Source of the DNA: Theristus sp. LFF4_11
Taxonomy: Eukaryota > Nematoda > Chromadorea > Monhysterida > Xyalidae
Direction: 5' to 3'
DNA: 64,000 bases
Assembly: GCA_030248135.1 (NCBI GenBank)
Contig: JASANC010000678.1
Location: forward strand, 1 to 64,000
Below are positions 23,611 to 55,429 of the stretch, piece after piece. The stretch's first letter is position 1. Every line of letters starts with the position of its first letter. The notes beneath the pieces were generated by a model that was not told where the DNA came from, did no database searches, and saw only the letters and a program-made list of their open reading frames with translations. The position numbers were made by a program, and so were the translations under genes.

Positions 23611-25997
23611 GTTTTTATAATTTGCAACTGACCGCTTGCTCACCCAAAAAAATGGGTAAAATGTTGATTTTTTTTGCTTTTTTGATATGTTTTCGTTTCA
23701 CAGTAAAAAATCAGTTCAGAAATAACTTTTAACTTTAATTTTTAATTCTGCAGGAGGTTTTCAAGATCGCTCAATTCGAATCTGATTTTAGATTTTTGCC
23801 CGAGCATTTTTTTGCCCAAAATCTGGGAAAGTTTTTTTGCGTTTTCCATTGGTTTTTTGTTTTAATTTCTAATTCTAAGTGTGGATTTTTATTTAAAAAA
23901 CTGTTTTCTAATAGCTTTACAACTTCTGTACTTGAATACGTTGTTATATTTTGCAACGGACCACTTTCTCACCCAAAAATGGGTAAAACATGTATCTTTT
24001 TGCCATTTTCATACGTTTTCGTTTTATAGCAATAAATAAGTTTAAAAACAATTTTTAAACCCCTTCCTAGGAGTTCCCAAATGCGCCGAATCCATATATG
24101 TAGGCAAATTTGACAACTGTCTCATTATTAACCTTTATAAATGGGTGAAAAATCTACCCTGTAGTCTTTCTGTGGACGTTTTTCTTTTTTTGTGTTTGAA
24201 CCAGACTTGTAAATTGATGTTAATTTGTCCTCGAGAATTTTTTACGCCGTTGAAGTTGAATTTGTTTTCGGTTTTTTTAAACTGGTGCATTTTACCCCAA
24301 TTTTACTCAATTGGGTAAAAATTGTCACTTTCAGCTTTTTGTTTGAAACGTACATTATGAATGGTTTTGCGTTTCTTTGATGCTTGAGATTGATGACTTC
24401 AAGTCTGCTGTCATGCACCGAGATTAGTGTTTTAACCCAAAAGGGTAAATACTTATGCACTTGCCTTATTTCAGGTCTTTTTGCCTTTTGTGAGAAACAA
24501 GCTTGTAAAGGTTAAAAAGTTTGTACTCTAGTTAGTTAGTGTATTTAATTTTCATTAGTCTTTTATTTTCTAAAGCTCTCAAGTTTTTTCTCAAGACTGA
24601 CAGACTGACTGTATGTACCCATACCGAATATACATTTACCCTTATGTTTTGGCCCACTTTTTACCCTTTTGGGTTAAAGCACTAGTCTCGGTGCATGTCA
24701 GCAGACCTGAATTCATCAATTTCCAGCATCAAAAAAAACGCAAAACCATTCATAACGTAAGTTTCAAGCAAAAAGCTGAAAGTGACCGTTTTTACCCAAT
24801 TGGGTAAAATTAGGGTAAAAAAACACCAGTTTTAAAAAAAACAAAAACAATTTCAACTTCAGCGGCGTAAAAACTCTCGAGGACAAATTAACATCAATTT
24901 ACAAGTCTGGTTCAAACACAAAAAAGAAAAACGTCTACAGAAAGACTACAGTGTAGATTTTTACCCAGTTATAAGGGTTAATAATGGGTCAGTTGTAAAA
25001 TTTGCCTACATATATGGATTCGGCGCATTTGGGAACTCCTAGGAAGGGTTTTAAAAACCGTTTTCAAACTTATTTTTAACTACGAAACGAAAACGTCATA
25101 AAAACGGCAAAAAAATCCATGTTTTACCCATTTTTGGATGAGAAAGTGGTCCGTTACAAAATATAATAACGTATTCAAGCACAGAAGTTGTAAAGCTATT
25201 AGAAAACAGTTTTTAAATAAAAATCCAAGCTTAGAATTAGAAATTAAAACAAAAAAACCACTGTAAAACGCAAAAAAGTTTTTTGCCCAATTTTTAGACA
25301 AAAAATGCCCGGGGCAAAAATCTAAAATCAGATTCGAATTGAGCGATCTTGAAAACCTTTTGGAGAATAAAAAATTAAAATTAAAAGTTATTTCTGAACT
25401 GATTTTTTTACTGTGAAACGAAAACATATGAAAAAAGCAAAAAAAATCAACATGTTACCCATTTTTTTGGGTGAGCAAGCGGTCAGTTGCAAAATATAAA
25501 AACTGATTTAAGTACAACGGTTGTAAAGCTATCAGAAATAGTTTTTTTAATAAAATCCACGCATAAAATTAAAACATTAAAACAAAAAACACTGAAAAAC
25601 GCAAAAAAATGTGTTTTTGTTCAATTTTTGTGCAAAAGATTGCCCGGGGCAAAGATCTAAGGATAGATTCGAATTCAGCGACTTCCAAAACCCCTGTTTG
25701 ACGCAAAAATCAGGGTCAGAAATTGTTTTGTCATTGCATAAAATAAAAGTAAGGAAAAAATGTGACAAATGCAAAAAAAGTAATTTTGCGTAGCTCATAG
25801 TAAAAAGTAGGGACACGATCCGATTTGACGGAGCTAATATCTTGGTAGAGCTCCGCAAGATCTTCAAAACGCATACCATTTCAGGTCCTGAAAAACATCC
25901 GCTTGGGTAGAAAAATGCGTTGCAACATGGTACACTTTGCAAAAAACAGTAAAAAATCTAGGTTTTTTTTAATTTCGCGCGCTACAGAGTCGCTATG

Positions 25998-26125
25998 GGT
26001 CGGTCTCAAATTGGCCAGACTCAATCTGGCTCCGGTCTTAATCAGGCCAGTCTCAATCGGGCTCGTCTGAATCTGGCTCGGCTCAATCTGGCTCGGCTCA
26101 ATCGGGCTCGGCTTAATCTGGAGGA
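25998..26125. repeat. Word array: degenerate 15-bp CTCAATCTGGCTCGG repeats
   Basis: Eight or so direct copies of CTCAATCTGGCTCGG, with CGGG for CTGG and TTAA/TGAA for TCAA exchanged between copies. It lies in the right arm of the palindrome in the segment absent from the left arm. A related short array in the opposite orientation is at 31885-31935. Confidence 0.8.
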
Positions 26126-26262
26126 AGTTTCAAGGCATGGTTTATGGGTGAAACTGAAGCTCCTTGTTGAGTAGAATAACGCTGCACCATTTGTTTGATT
26201 CCGACCCCGTGTAGCAGCACTTCAGTACTAGGCCCCCACTCTTAGGTGCAACCGGTGTTAAA

Positions 26263-28424
26263 TTCGTCTAAATTTGAGAACTTTTCAAAACCTGTGGCTA
26301 GAGGTGTGGAGGCCGGGTCGGTCGACTTAAAAAGCGAGTCTTAATTGATTGATTAATGACTGAATCTGATCAGCTTGAATAAGTAGAAAAAATGCTGAAG
26401 AAGCAAAGTAATTAAATGTAAACAGACACACACATTAATGCAAAGTTTTTTAAACAACTTTTTAATTTATTTTCAACTTATTATTGAATCTGAGCTGAAT
26501 TAATCTGAGCAGTTTATGATGTTTGCTACGCTGCTGCACTAAAAACTCTAAAAATACGTGGCTCACTCTTGAAACGCAGCTGTGCCATCTCAGGAACGTA
26601 CTGCTAACCTAAATTTGTTTGTAGCAAACACCTCATTTGGTTGACTTCTTTATCATTTGACGCTTAAAAGTTTTGTTTCATAGAAAGATAGACTTTTGAG
26701 GCACTTTTGCTTCAACAACCGTGATTTTGTGCAAAACACATTATTTAAAAGCACAGCCGCCCGGAAGTTGATGGTGGAAGGTAGATGATATATTCTCAAA
26801 CGTCTGCGCAAATGTTTGACGTTACGTTTGGTTTAAACTCGTTTCCATATCAACTTTTCGTTTTGTTTTGTATATCTGTTGAACTTCCACTGTTTTCTTG
26901 AAACTTTGGATGGAAAGTGAAATGCGCGGTTATTTGCTCGAATTTAGCCACCGACATGACCCTATCATCCTAATCGTTTAAGTGCTATTGTAAAGCATTC
27001 AGTGTTCGAATGCTGAAACGTGCTTTATTATTTGTTAAAAACGTATATTTAATTTGCTTTATAATTTTTCTTACACATCAACGTGAGCTAATCAACACGC
27101 TATGTATGACTGCATGTCATGGTAAATTTTTAGCTTATGATTCATAATTGTTTGGATATGCACTAATTAACAACAAAGGTTTTGCTTGACTTCGTCGGCG
27201 TTTCTATGGAAGCGCACTTCGTCAAAGTTTATGCGCACTTTTCACTGTCAAACGTTTTTATCAGGTTTCTTATGATGGTAATTGGTTGCACAATCACAAA
27301 GAGCGGACACAAACTGAGAAGCTGCAGAGTGAGTCCTATGGGTAAATTTATTATTCATCCACGCATTTGATCTCGTTATCAGGTGTATTCTGATTCCTCC
27401 CACAAATCTTAATTAGGCTTTTTTGAAAATAAACTATACTATTAAGCAAAGGTGTTATCCATCCTGTTCTCTTTTCCAACAATTCTAACCTCTTTTCCAT
27501 GATAAGAGTATCTTTCATAAATTTGATCAAGATTTAGTTTAAAAATTCAGCATTTTTATTACTCATCCTCCCACCCATAAGTTTTGTTTTTTCTATGTTT
27601 TTGCCCGCACGTAGCAGAGGAAAGCAAAGAAATCGTACGATATTTTGACGAAAGTGTGCTTTTTATTATCTGCAGGGACTGTACTAATACTTCTCCCGTA
27701 AGATGTTCTTTTCATTGAGCAAATAAAAACGAGACGAGAGTTTTTTGAACTATACTTTTTGTGGCTCGTTTTTTATTGCGATTGTTTTTGCCTGGACTGC
27801 AAAATATTGTGTCTGTTTTGCATGTTTTGAAAAAAACGATGATTTTGTGCTGCTGTCGGCTGACTGCGGGAAACCACAGCACTGTACAACCTGCTGTAGT
27901 ACAGGGAGGCGGTTTGCGCGATAGTGTTCTCATGCGTATCTCATCGTTTTTTGTTGAATAAAACGCATATATTTTACGCGTCCATGGCTTACTTTGACTG
28001 TTGGATACGCTGCATATCGAATGACGAGACCGTTTTGTTAACAACTCTGTGCAATAATGCGCTCTCATAGGCGTGTTTGCTGAGTTGTGTTTTCTACAGT
28101 TGTGATTTTTTTCGTGTTATGATTGCACGATTATACATTTAATGTAGTGGAAGACATTTTACACTTTTTCGCTGCTCCTTGTTTGTTTTGGATTTCTCAT
28201 GTAGTAAACTGACACGCATTTTTTCATGCACATCGGCCTGGAGTATCCCCTATGTCAATGTTCTCTTACACTATGATTGCTACGATAATAAGCTATCGTT
28301 TTATAATCAGCTCTCATCTATTCTGCATATGTCCGTAAACTCGTTGAAACACTGCAGACTGTGTTGTTTTGTCCTTCAGAAGCAACCCAATCCCAAGTCA
28401 CGTCTAACTTTTTTGTTCCAAGCA
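26263..28424. other. Gene-free intergenic stretch
   Basis: No exon with good splice sites and no recognised domain. Some sequence could be distal 5' regulatory DNA or 5' UTR exons of the plus-strand TEAD gene, which cannot be tested by eye. Confidence 0.4.
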
Positions 28425-28992
28425 CAGTGGCGGCCAAAAGTTTGGAAACCCCTATCGCGTTGGATGGGTTATTTTTGCGTCATTACTATGCACTTGAGCA
28501 AATATTTTTTGATTTTTTAGAACACAGCAATAGACAGTGTCCACTGCAGCACACAAAAACAAAAATAACACATGCCGTGTTATTTTTTTACAAACCAGAA
28601 CGAATTGCTTTGAATAGCGTGCGAAACATCAACGTCGGGTGTGAACATCATGATAACTGTGTTTGATTCATGCCTGTTCACTCCTTCCGTCACAAATACA
28701 CGCCACTGGAGTCGCTCCAGTTAACATTTTGCCAAAAACAGTCACCGGACTGCAACTCAATCACGATCAGTACGCAAAGCACACACAGTTTTAACACGTG
28801 AGCAAATTGTACAGTGTTCTGTACAGTGTGTAGTGTATTGCTTTGTATACACTGTACAGTGTGTCATGTGTATTGTTGTGTTGATAAAAAACAAAGCTAG
28901 CATGTGTTGTGGACAGAAACACAATAAAAGCACGCCTTTACTACCACACATACACGCGCGCATAGGGGTTTCCAAACTTTTGGCCGCCACTG
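28425..28992. mobile_element. 568-bp Tc1/mariner-type TIR element
   Basis: About 31-bp terminal inverted repeats: CAGTGGCGGCCAAAAGTTTG begins at 28425 and its complement ends at 28992, each followed inward by a CCCC/GGGG block. The right flank is TA, and the left flank CA is probably a mutated TA target duplication. The ends resemble Tc1-family termini. Only scraps of coding sequence remain, so it is non-autonomous. Confidence 0.85.
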
Positions 28993-30551
28993 TACATCGG
29001 ATGTTTCGTCTGAGGAAAGTTGTGATCTCTGTTTATAGTTAATAACCGAAGGACAGTGAACGTGCGTTTTTGATGCACAATAAACAACGCGTTTAGCAGA
29101 GTGAGTCATCTGATGTGATGATAAATAAGTAAATGGAGGATAACTGCAACAGGTAGGCGGTACATCTGAAAATTGACAACAAGGGATTCAATTTGTTTTT
29201 TAAGACTTGCAAGTATCTTAGCACTCGTCCTTTGCTTGTCCGCTGCATTTGCTGACATCTATTAACCGACATCCAGGCTAAATTATAAGTGCTAATTCTA
29301 AGCCGGTGAACCTCTGACCTGACGATGAAATATGCTGTTTGTTTGTGTGCTCCCAAAATGTTTTCGATTCATCGTTGTCACAGTCGTCACTACAAATGTA
29401 TGCAGCGTTGTCAACAACCAGTTACAATAATTCTTGCAACCCATTACTTTGTTCAAAAATGCCATGTGCTTTCAGATTTCATTCATTTTTAGCGTATTTC
29501 ACCAACGCCAACCAAAACTAGAAACAGAGAGAAACTAGAAAAGAAATGATCAAAGTGATGAATGACTCTGAGTTTTGTTCTAAACTGCTTGCTTGTGTTT
29601 TGCTTGCTCTGCTTCGTTGATGATCTTCATCGTTAGGTATCGCATTGTTATTATTATCTTTACTGTTTGGTTAGAGCAGAAAATACTCGAATTGAACACA
29701 GGGGCAACGTTCACAACAAACGATAGAATGAACAACAGAAACATCGTCAATAACAGTAACGCATGTAAATGGCGGCGCAACAACACAGTGCACCGGAGAG
29801 AAAATGCAAAACTGAAATAGAAAACGGTGTGGCAAATCGGTGATTTGTTATGCGTGCAACGCGTCTGTGTCGTTTGTGCGTGTAGCTAGAAATAAGATGA
29901 GTGTACACATTGGAAAGTGTAGAAGAAATGCAGAGAGAGCCGACAAAATGTGCTGACAGACTGTGTGAACTGTGTTCTTTAGTGGGTTGGCGCGAGAGAG
30001 ACTGGCAGAAGCAGACAGGCAGAGCACACCACAGCACATTACACGACTGTGACTACAGGCAACCCACGCACGCTGCAAATGTACACATCGAATCGGCTGA
30101 ATTGTAAAAATATGTTCTTTCTCTCCGGTGTTTTTGTGCGTTGCACACATAAAGCAATTTGGAACAGCGTCGACAGTGATTTTGTGCGTTGTGGTTGTTG
30201 TTGTAGTTGCCCTCTCTGCTCTTAGTTAATATCATTTGCAAACTATACCTGCAACGACTGAAACCGTCGAATATGCGCACACGAACTGACTTGTGTACAA
30301 TCAGTCGTATTCCCTTTTTCAAAATAACCAAGTCAGGCATATTTTCACTGTCAGACAACGTGCAACTTTCGCTTTTTTGATTTGTATACAGACTGTTTCA
30401 GTTTTTTTAGTCTTATGGTTATGTTCAGTTTCCTCTGTTCTGTTCATTTTGCTGCTGCGCCACTGCAAGATCAAACTCTGTGAGCGACGTGTTTTGGTGA
30501 CATGAAAGTGTTCTTGCTTTGTTTCGCTGCACTTTCACCGTCATTTTCACC
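28993..30551. other. Gene-free intergenic stretch
   Basis: No gene recognised; scattered overlapping short ORFs on both strands with no family resemblance. Confidence 0.4.
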
Positions 30552-30773
30552 GCACGTCGACGTGCGCAGGTGTGAACGACCAAAGAATCTAAAACCATCC
30601 GGCACGTCACGTCACGTCACGTCACGTCTTCATTCATACCACCATTTTGCCGTCTGTCGACGCACGTCGACGTGCGCAAGTATGAATGAGCGCGTGATCT
30701 AATAAAGCTTGACGTGACGTGCCGGATTGCTGCTTTTGCATCATGAATGAAGACGTGACCTGACGTGCCGTAA
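30552..30773. repeat. CACGT-rich inverted repeat cluster
   Basis: Two copies of the palindrome GCACGTCGACGTGC (30552-30565 and 30662-30675) bracket a run of five CACGT words (30603-30627). The block CCGGCACGTCA at 30599 recurs inverted at 30715-30725, and GGCACGTCACGTC...CTTCATTCAT recurs inverted at about 30745-30773. It is either a small foldback element or a cluster of TGACGT/CACGTG-like bZIP/bHLH sites. Confidence 0.7.
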
Positions 30774-32014
30774 AAATTTGTGTGTATGAATTGGCCTTAA
30801 CTTAGCGAACTGAATAAACAAACCAAGCAAAGGTCAGTTCCAGCCAGCGATATGCGTGTATCGTTGTTCTTTTTTCTATTTTTTCCAGTAAAATTATTGA
30901 CCATATCAAAAAAAGATTTTAATAGAGATGATCATTTTAACTTTGTAAACTCTGATTTTACAGAGCAAGCTTGCAAAAAAGTGTCTTACGTCAATGCTCA
31001 CATTTTATTTATATTTAAAAAATCTCCGATTGCTTGATTGAATGGCAGGGGCACTTTGCAAACAGCCGTCGAACAGATATTAATTCTCACGTTTTTAAAT
31101 TATTTTTTCTTATCGCTGGTTCTTAACTGAAGTTTTATTGAATTTAATCATTGAATAATGGTGAATTGGTACTGTGTTCGATGCAGTTTTGCGGTATTGT
31201 ACTGTGTCACCTTTATGCTTACGTTCACATTGTATACAATGTATGTATTGTATATGCATATTCGGACATATGTGTATTGCATTAAGCAAGCGGTGCTTAC
31301 TACTGATAAGGCACTTCTGAAAAATTCCTGAAATTGCACAACTTCGTTGTGTATTTGATAAATATTCTTGTTTTCGAATAGCTGGTACTTTGTTTCAAAA
31401 TTCATGTCAAAGAGGAAAAGTTTCTGAGCGCTAAAGTTCTATGTGACAATAAATGTATAAACACAGGTCAAGTGATTTTTACTGGAAGCGAATGTTGAAT
31501 TCGGTTGGTTTAATGAGTAACATTAAAGAGAAATGGAGTCGATCACAATGCGTATTGTCATCCGTATAAATAGACTGTATCACGTTTTGCTGTTCGCACG
31601 AACGGCTTTTGCATAAATGTTTTTAAAGGTTCAAGAAAAATATGAGATTCAGTCGTTTCAGCTTTTAATACCCGTTAATTTGTTTTCGTGATGTACCCTG
31701 TTTTCCGTCGATTTCAATTGTGTTTAAACTTTTTCGTTTTTTGAAAGTTACGACATGATAAAACTTTTGCGTGTCTAAACTGAAAACTGTTTTCCATAAA
31801 TACTTAAGTATAAGTTTGCTTTTAGTGTTCAATAGTTTGGTCTGTTTGAAATTTTCAATTAGCATGCTATCTATCTAATAAGGATTGAGACGAGCGCGAT
31901 TGAGATTGGCCCGATTGAGACCGGAGTTCGATTGAGTTTAGCCAATGTAGGATGACCCCATGTAATAAAAACCTAGTCTGTTACTTGTTTTGCTTCTTTA
32001 ATTTTTTTAATTTA
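30774..32014. other. Gene-free intergenic stretch with a short word array
   Basis: No gene recognised. At 31885-31935 there are four spaced CGATTGAGA/GATTGAGAC words, the reverse complement of the CTCAATC word array at 25998-26125. Confidence 0.45.
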
Positions 32015-32950
32015 CAGGGTGATACAAAAAGCTACACATCGGCTCTAACTCATGAACGGGTGGATCGTTTGAGCTGAAATTTCAACCAAGCAGAACATAT
32101 AGCTTTTTGATAGGTTTTTATTTTTTGTGTTAAAATTTCGGACGATTTGGTCCTCCCTGTAATGAATGCGAAACAAAATAGTGAAAACGCGAAAAAAATT
32201 AATTTTTCCCGTTAAATACAGTACGCTGCGCCCAGCGCACGTACACCATTAGAACGCTCAAAAAGATGTTTCAGCTTCCTGCTGTGAAATTTTGTTTTTT
32301 TAAAGAACAATGCAGGAATCGTTTTTTGATTGTTTTGCTGGCACAATTTTCTATAAAATCACTGTTTTTGTTCAAGCTGCCAAGCCACCGATTTTTCTGG
32401 TTTTGCTGCATTTTGTGAAAAATGAATTGGATAACTGAGCAGCGGGCACGGTGTTCTGTGTTTTGCATACGAGCAAACACAAAGCACAACAGCAGTTATT
32501 CGTGGGAATTGAAAAAAATGATCCGGTCCGGTGTTGAAACAATCAACAACATTTAATCGCTCCATCAAAAGGTGCAGCAGAGTTTTCGACGCCGCATGGC
32601 CGCTTTGATAAAAAATTCGAGGCGCTCATATTGAGCAGTTCAAGCGTCTCCGACAAGACAGACACATTGATAGGGACGACAGTGAAACGAAAGATGAACT
32701 GGCGGAAATTTTTGATAAAAACTTGGATATTAATGACGATGTGAACTCGGAATCATGAATTACACATTTTGGTTTTTCTGATTTTTAATAAAATTGCTGA
32801 TTTCACAAGCTACAATGACAGATTGCTATGAAATTTTAACACAAAAAATAAAAAGCTACATGTGATGTTTGTTTAAAATTGCAGCCTAAACCATCCACCC
32901 GTTGGCGAACTAGAGCCGATTCTTTTCGTGTATTTTTTTGGATCACTCTG
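32015..32950 (+). mobile_element. 936-bp Tc1/mariner-superfamily element, decayed transposase
   Basis: TA target sites flank it (32013-32014 and 32951-32952). The ends are imperfect inverted repeats of about 85 bp: CAGGGTGATACAAAAAGCTA at 32015 and, on the other strand, CAGAGTGATCCAAAAAAATA ending at 32950. Both contain an AACGGGTGGAT-GTTT-GGCTG-AATTT phrase. Around 32590-32755 the plus strand keeps a transposase-like C-terminus (AHIEQFKRL then a DDSET acidic tail), interrupted by stops. The same tail occurs at 39642-39869. It lies just upstream of TEAD exon 1. Confidence 0.8.
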
Positions 32951-33069
32951 TACATTAATTATTGTGCTGTTTGTACGATCGATATTTTCAGAATCATCCG
33001 ATGTTTGTTGGTCTATATGACACAGTAAGCAACCGGACGTCCAGATTTCAAATAATATTCATCATACAT

Positions 33070-51952
<18,883 letters not shown>

Positions 51953-53906
51953 CAGACGTGTTTGTCACACGCATGCAGCTGTTACATTGTATGTTCTTTC
52001 TGCTTTTTTACACAAAAATTTGAAAAATGTCACATTTCAGTTTTTTAAAACTTGACAACATCTTTTTTAGCAAAGTTCTGTCCCTTAACAATGTAAAAAG
52101 GAATTGTGAGATTTTCTAAGATTATTAATTTTTTATTGCAGTTTGTGATTGAACTGGAGATTACTGAACTTCTCTTGCGGTGTAGGCATTTTTACACGCC
52201 ACGCGGTTACTGTTGTTGATCGAATTCAAAAGATTCAATCAAACTTAGTTTTTTATGTTTCAAACTTTCTGTTACCCGAATTTGTTTGTTTTATCTTATT
52301 GCTGGTTGTTGTATGAACTCTTTAGTCATCCCAAAGTCATATTAATGTTGCACATTCGGAATCAGCACTGATCTTTTTTATGGTTTATCTCTCAGTTATG
52401 TTATATGTTCCACATAATTTCCGTGCTTCTTTTTTCTTGGGATTTCTTCTTCGCGTTACTTTCTTAGTCAAATAACACTCATTCATTAAATTGAAGTGCC
52501 GAAATATAACTGAGATAGCAGACAATTGTGAAATAGTTTTGTGACTCAACGGGCATCTACATGTATGTTTTTTTTCGAATGAGGTGATTTTTTATCATTT
52601 TGAAAGTGACCAACCACAGAAATTTTGTTTTTAATGCATCGTGTCTTTTATGTATTTCAAAATTGTTTTGTTTAAACAATTGTTTAATTTGGATAGCAAT
52701 TTGATATAAAAGTACGAATAGCCTCTTTTAAGACAAAATGTGTTTCCCCATGCACTTGTACGCACTGGGTTCCAATTGTTTTCGAGTTTTTGAATTAATG
52801 GAAACAGTGAATGAATTAACGTTGACATTTTGTGTTCACCATAGCTTACGCTGAAATCCTGACGGCTTTGTATAATTGTTCTTTAATGGAAAGCCGTTCG
52901 TTTCAATGCCCAATTTAATGGCATTGGAAGGGTTCGTTGCGTTTTACTTGAGTATTGACAAGTCTTGCGAAAGTACTCAGTCTCAAAATTTGAGCCGGAC
53001 ACACGATTGTAGCATTTACTTCATTCCCAACCCTATGCTGTTTGGCTCTTTTAAACAATAATTGACACCACTTTCGTCCAAGATGTGCTGCAGAAAACTG
53101 AGTGACATGATGAGATTGATATACATGAATGAATGGCGGTGGTTGTGGTTGTTTAGTTTGTTATCTCAAAATTTCTGATGTTTTTTCATATGTGTTTTTC
53201 TCAGAATTTTTTAAACAAAATACGAGTTTGAGATTGTGTTTACAAGTATGTTGTTTAGTGCGATTGTTTAATTCAGGATTTTGTTTCTTTCGTTTTGATA
53301 ATTTTGATTGCTTTTTTGCTGACGATCCACTTCACAATATTACATGTACATATATTTTTATGTGTATAATAGAGTTATCTTTGAGAAACTATAGTTGCTT
53401 TACATCAGACACAACGCTGAAACGAAATCAATAAATATAAATGAACAAATCAACATGAATGCCAGAATGTCCCATGCAAACAAGCAGTTCTACCCACCAC
53501 ATTCACGTACTCGTGTATCACGGGACCAAAACCAAGAAACATATAGATTGGAAGCCAAAAAACCAAGAACCTGACAGTGCATTATGTACGCAAATGTGCG
53601 CGGTCAAAAAACATGTTATTAGTCTTCCGGTGCATGCACATGTATGTATTGTACATATTTCCACATTCTAATTGAAATGCGTTAGGCGTCCAGTAAACAG
53701 AAAACAAGCCTTGTTACTTCAGCAGATTTTCAAGTTTTCACAGCCGGAAAGTTATACTTTTGTTGATAAATTCCTGATTTTATAATCACACAAACAACAA
53801 ATCACCAAGAAACGAGAAAGTGCAGCTAAGAAAGACAGCGAAATTGGCATTTTTTATCCCGTGTACAAATGTAAGTGGTTTTTAGCGCGTGTTCTAAACA
53901 AACATT
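51953..53906. other. Downstream region of TEAD, probable 3' UTR and intergenic
   Basis: No gene. The first clear AATAAA after the stop is at 53430-53435 (CAATAAATATAAATG), which would give a 3' UTR of about 1.5 kb; alternative non-canonical signals are possible. Confidence 0.4.
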
Positions 53907-54813
53907 CTCAAAAAAGTCAAAGCACTTGTCAATTGCCATCCTAAAATATTAAAATTGCAAAAAAGACAAGCACGCAAGCACCACGCAAATTTTGGCATGG
54001 AATAAAATTTGTCATAAATTTTAGGATGGATTAGGGTTCGGAGTTTTTTAAAAACTTCTTTTTTTAATCGGGATTTTTTTAATTAATTAAACAAAAAGGA
54101 ATTTTTATTTGTTCATCAAAATTGTACTTTCATCTGAAAATGCGTTTAAGACACTTTCCACAGAAAATGACACTATGCTTTTTTGCCTGTAGTTTCGTGT
54201 GGACTTTGTTTTTGGCAGAATTTTTTTGACAATTTCTACCTTCAGGTGAAAGATCGATGAGCAAAGTCCAAATACTGATAGAAGCTTCTGCAATTGGTTT
54301 CATGGGGTTGTTAATGGACTAAAAAGCAGTAAATTACTTTGGTTGACCCTTCAAATTGGAGGAAACCTACTTGTCAACTCTTGATTGTTGCCGATTTGTC
54401 GTCTCGAAGAAGCGCGGCGTTGCCCATCAACAACAACGTGAACCGGTGCGTTTTCTATCTGAAGTATACAAGAAAGTACTGTGGAACACAGAAAAATCAT
54501 TTGGAACGAGAACCACGACCTGGGTTTGGATCCACATCCTGCAAAAGGTAGGTTCAAATTGACGTCGAAGGCTAATTTTCACAAAAGTTTTTGTCAACTT
54601 TAATGGTCAAAACAGCCTCATTTGGTTCTGAAGGTGCAATATTCAAACTCAGCGCGTCATATCACGGTTCGAATGCACCTATCTTTGTCGACCATCAAAG
54701 TTTCCTCCGGCATTTTGAAAAAAAATTAATTAATTTTTTTAAATTTTTTAATTAAAAAAATCGGGATTTTCATTTTTTTCGAATTCTAGGATGGATTCTG
54801 GCACTTTTTTGAG
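53907..54813. other. Possible TIR element
   Basis: CTCAAAAAAGT near 53907 and ACTTTTTTGAG near 54803 are inverted, and ATCCTA / TAGGAT with TTAATTAA-rich blocks recur near both ends. The middle (54339-54562) is open in several frames on both strands, but no family is recognised. Confidence 0.3.
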
Positions 54814-54907
54814 CGTGCCAATAAAAATCAAAATAGAATCTTAACATTTTGGTTGGCTCCTCGTGTTGCGCTAATATGTCATTTGACAGTTGTATTGGAA
54901 GGGGTAC

Positions 54908-55066
54908 AATTGCGACCCTCTAATTGCGGCCTGAAGAGTTCCGACCAGCTCATCGCGGCCTAAAGAAATCCGGCCCGAAGAATTGCGGCCTTGGATAATT
55001 CCGTCCCGTGTCATAGCGGCCCTGCGAATTTCGGCCAGGTTATTTCCGGCCCGACTAATTTTTCTC
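54908..55066. repeat. Word array: degenerate CGGCCnnnnGAAT repeats (left block)
   Basis: About nine consecutive 14-17-bp words built on GCGGCC or TCCGGCCCG followed by a variable 4-6 bp and AAT/ATT (for example TCCGGCCCGAAGAAT). The same words recur in the opposite orientation at 56767-56884. Confidence 0.8.
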
Positions 55067-55429
55067 CAGCACAAACAATAGGTGAACTAAATGGAGTGAT
55101 TTTTGGTGATAAATATTGATGCTCGTTCAGTTTGTTCAATGTTCACAATTTCGATGATTTTTGTTTTTTGATTTTTTGGGGAAGGTTTTTTTCTTAATAA
55201 TAAATAAATAAAAAGATAAATTTTTTTCACGAAATCATGATATTGTCTGGTCCATTAAAAGATACTACTGTGCAACTCTCCCTAGCCCTGTGTTATTGAC
55301 TCGCTGTTACTGTTTCATGTTTCACAATTCCAATAGCTCATCTATTTTTTCGCATTGACCACAGTTTTTGTAAGCGCATATACATATACGTTTTCCAAAC
55401 TTATATTCAATATGTACGAATACCCAAAC

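Larger units (their letters stand above)
23110..26262. mobile_element. 3.15-kb palindromic (foldback) element
   Basis: Almost the whole interval is one inverted repeat. The left arm is about 23110-24470 and the right arm about 24650-26262, with a spacer of about 180 bp. Outer ends read TTAAACACCGGTTGCACCTA and, inverted, AGGTGCAACCGGTGTTAA. Matching phrases run in order through both arms: the GTGCAGCGTTATTCTACTCA block, the TCGCTGAATTTGAATCTGA block, CCTAGGAGTTCCCAAATGCG at 24066 with its complement at about 25022, and GTAAATTGATGTTAATTTGT with its complement. The right arm has about 300 bp (25830-26130) missing from the left; part of this matches the small foldback copy at 16.5-17.6 kb. No transposase seen. 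Confidence 0.85.

Noticed and set aside
28801..28870. Repeated TGTACAGTGT words as a possible regulatory array
   Set aside because: Lies within the 568-bp Tc1/mariner-type element and is better explained as internal transposon sequence.
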